From: Alphaproteobacteria bacterium
GTDB taxonomy: Bacteria > Pseudomonadota > Alphaproteobacteria > ATCC43930 > CGMCC-115725
Direction: 5' to 3'
Assembly: GCA_030039775.1 (NCBI GenBank)
Contig: JASHUX010000201.1
Coordinates: 1-6,317 of the forward strand
Length of the DNA: 6,317 nt
Part shown: positions 5,993 through 6,317 of the stretch, piece by piece
Layout of the letters: each line of letters starts with the position of its first letter
How positions within the stretch are numbered: position 1 is the stretch's first letter
Notes under the pieces: generated by a model
What the model was told of the DNA's origin: nothing
What the model saw: the letters and a program-made list of their open reading frames with translations, nothing else
Database searches by the model: none
Translations under genes and position numbers: made by a program

Positions 5993-6317
5993 CAGCGACG
6001 ACGCCATCGTGCCGCCGTGGCGCACGCCGAGGGTGATGATCTTGGCCTCGGCGTTGGGCGTCGATGCCGGGTCGGCGCCGGTACCCGGATTTACCGGATA
6101 GGCAGGGAAGCACGCACCCGCAACGGAAAGGCGGAGGCGGTCGCCGCGAGGCAGCGTAATGCAAGTGGCGCGCATCGGCACCGCGATCGGACCGTCGCGA
6201 CCGGCGCTGCGCTTGACGCGGCGATAGCCCTGCGCCAACGCCGTCGCGCGACCGTCCGGCGTGACGCGTGACAGGGCGCAGCTGACGTCGAAGTCGGCTG
6301 CGTCGCTAGTCAGCCAT
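5978..6317 (-). CDS. CocE/NonD-family hydrolase, X-Pro dipeptidyl-peptidase C-terminal domain (3' part only)
   Basis: The minus-strand frame is open from the window end to a TAG at 5978-5980, giving the last 112 residues; the start lies beyond 6317. The fragment begins WLTSDAADFDVSCALSRVTP, continues with PDGRATALAQGYRR (20-33) and then GDRLRLSVAGACFPAYPVNP (58-77). It ends in a final strand region with SSLLLGR. This is the pattern of the C-terminal jelly-roll domain of the X-Pro dipeptidyl-peptidase/CocE (cocaine esterase) group: SDapDxDf, PDGra and GhRLRlxixgxxFPxxxxN. The catalytic Ser/Asp/His alpha/beta-hydrolase domain of such enzymes would be outside the window, so activity (esterase, amidase or acylase) cannot be judged. 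The gene converges on the amidohydrolase with a 15-bp overlap. An internal TTG at 6236-6238 could be taken for a start, but the homology runs through it. Confidence 0.85.
   Translation of the reverse strand, partial: WLTSDAADFDVSCALSRVTPDGRATALAQGYRRVKRSAGRDGPIAVPMRATCITLPRGDRLRLSVAGACFPAYPVNPGTGADPASTPNAEAKIITLGVRHGGTMASSLLLGR

Noticed and set aside
6017..6271. A short + strand open frame after the amidohydrolase
   Set aside because: It is antisense to the CocE-type C-terminal domain, which shows clear family pattern through the window end.

Overview
This GC-rich window carries seven protein-coding genes packed almost without gaps. Two of them are cut by the window edges. The high GC content, compact gene order and protein families (NMT1/THI5-type binding protein, Rieske oxygenase, LysR regulator, CodA-like amidohydrolase, CocE-type hydrolase) suggest a soil or rhizosphere proteobacterium, most likely an alphaproteobacterium of the Rhizobiales type. 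That assignment is an inference from style and family content. I see no rRNA, tRNA, CRISPR array, insertion sequence or phage gene.

Layout from left to right: the 3' end of an isopenicillin-N-synthase-like 2-oxoglutarate/Fe(II) dioxygenase on the + strand (1-441). It converges with, and overlaps by 4 bp, a three-gene minus-strand operon read from 3517 down to 438. The operon order is a single-component Rieske non-heme iron oxygenase (GTG start), a second full-length 2-oxoglutarate/Fe(II) dioxygenase joined to it by an ATGA stop/start overlap, then an exported NMT1/THI5-family ABC substrate-binding protein. A 110-bp intergenic region (3518-3627) separates this operon from a divergent LysR-family regulator (3628-4536). 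It holds a nested dyad with a T-N11-A core, a good candidate LysR operator. Downstream of lysR on the + strand is a CodA/AtzC-like amidohydrolase (4637-5992). Its 3' end overlaps by 15 bp the 3' end of a convergent CocE/NonD-type hydrolase (5978-6317, 5' part outside the window).

Read together, this looks like an uptake-and-catabolism locus for a small organic molecule. The binding protein would capture the ligand in the periplasm, the two chemically different oxygenases would hydroxylate or dealkylate it, and the amidohydrolase would deaminate or open an N-heterocyclic ring. The LysR protein would sense a pathway intermediate. The CodA-like deaminase, THI5-type binding protein and IPNS-like dioxygenase make a substituted pyrimidine, purine, triazine or similar N-heterocycle plausible, but the substrate cannot be read from sequence. 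No transporter permease or ATPase, and no reductase or ferredoxin partner for the Rieske enzyme, lies in the window. No stretch longer than about 110 bp is without a gene.
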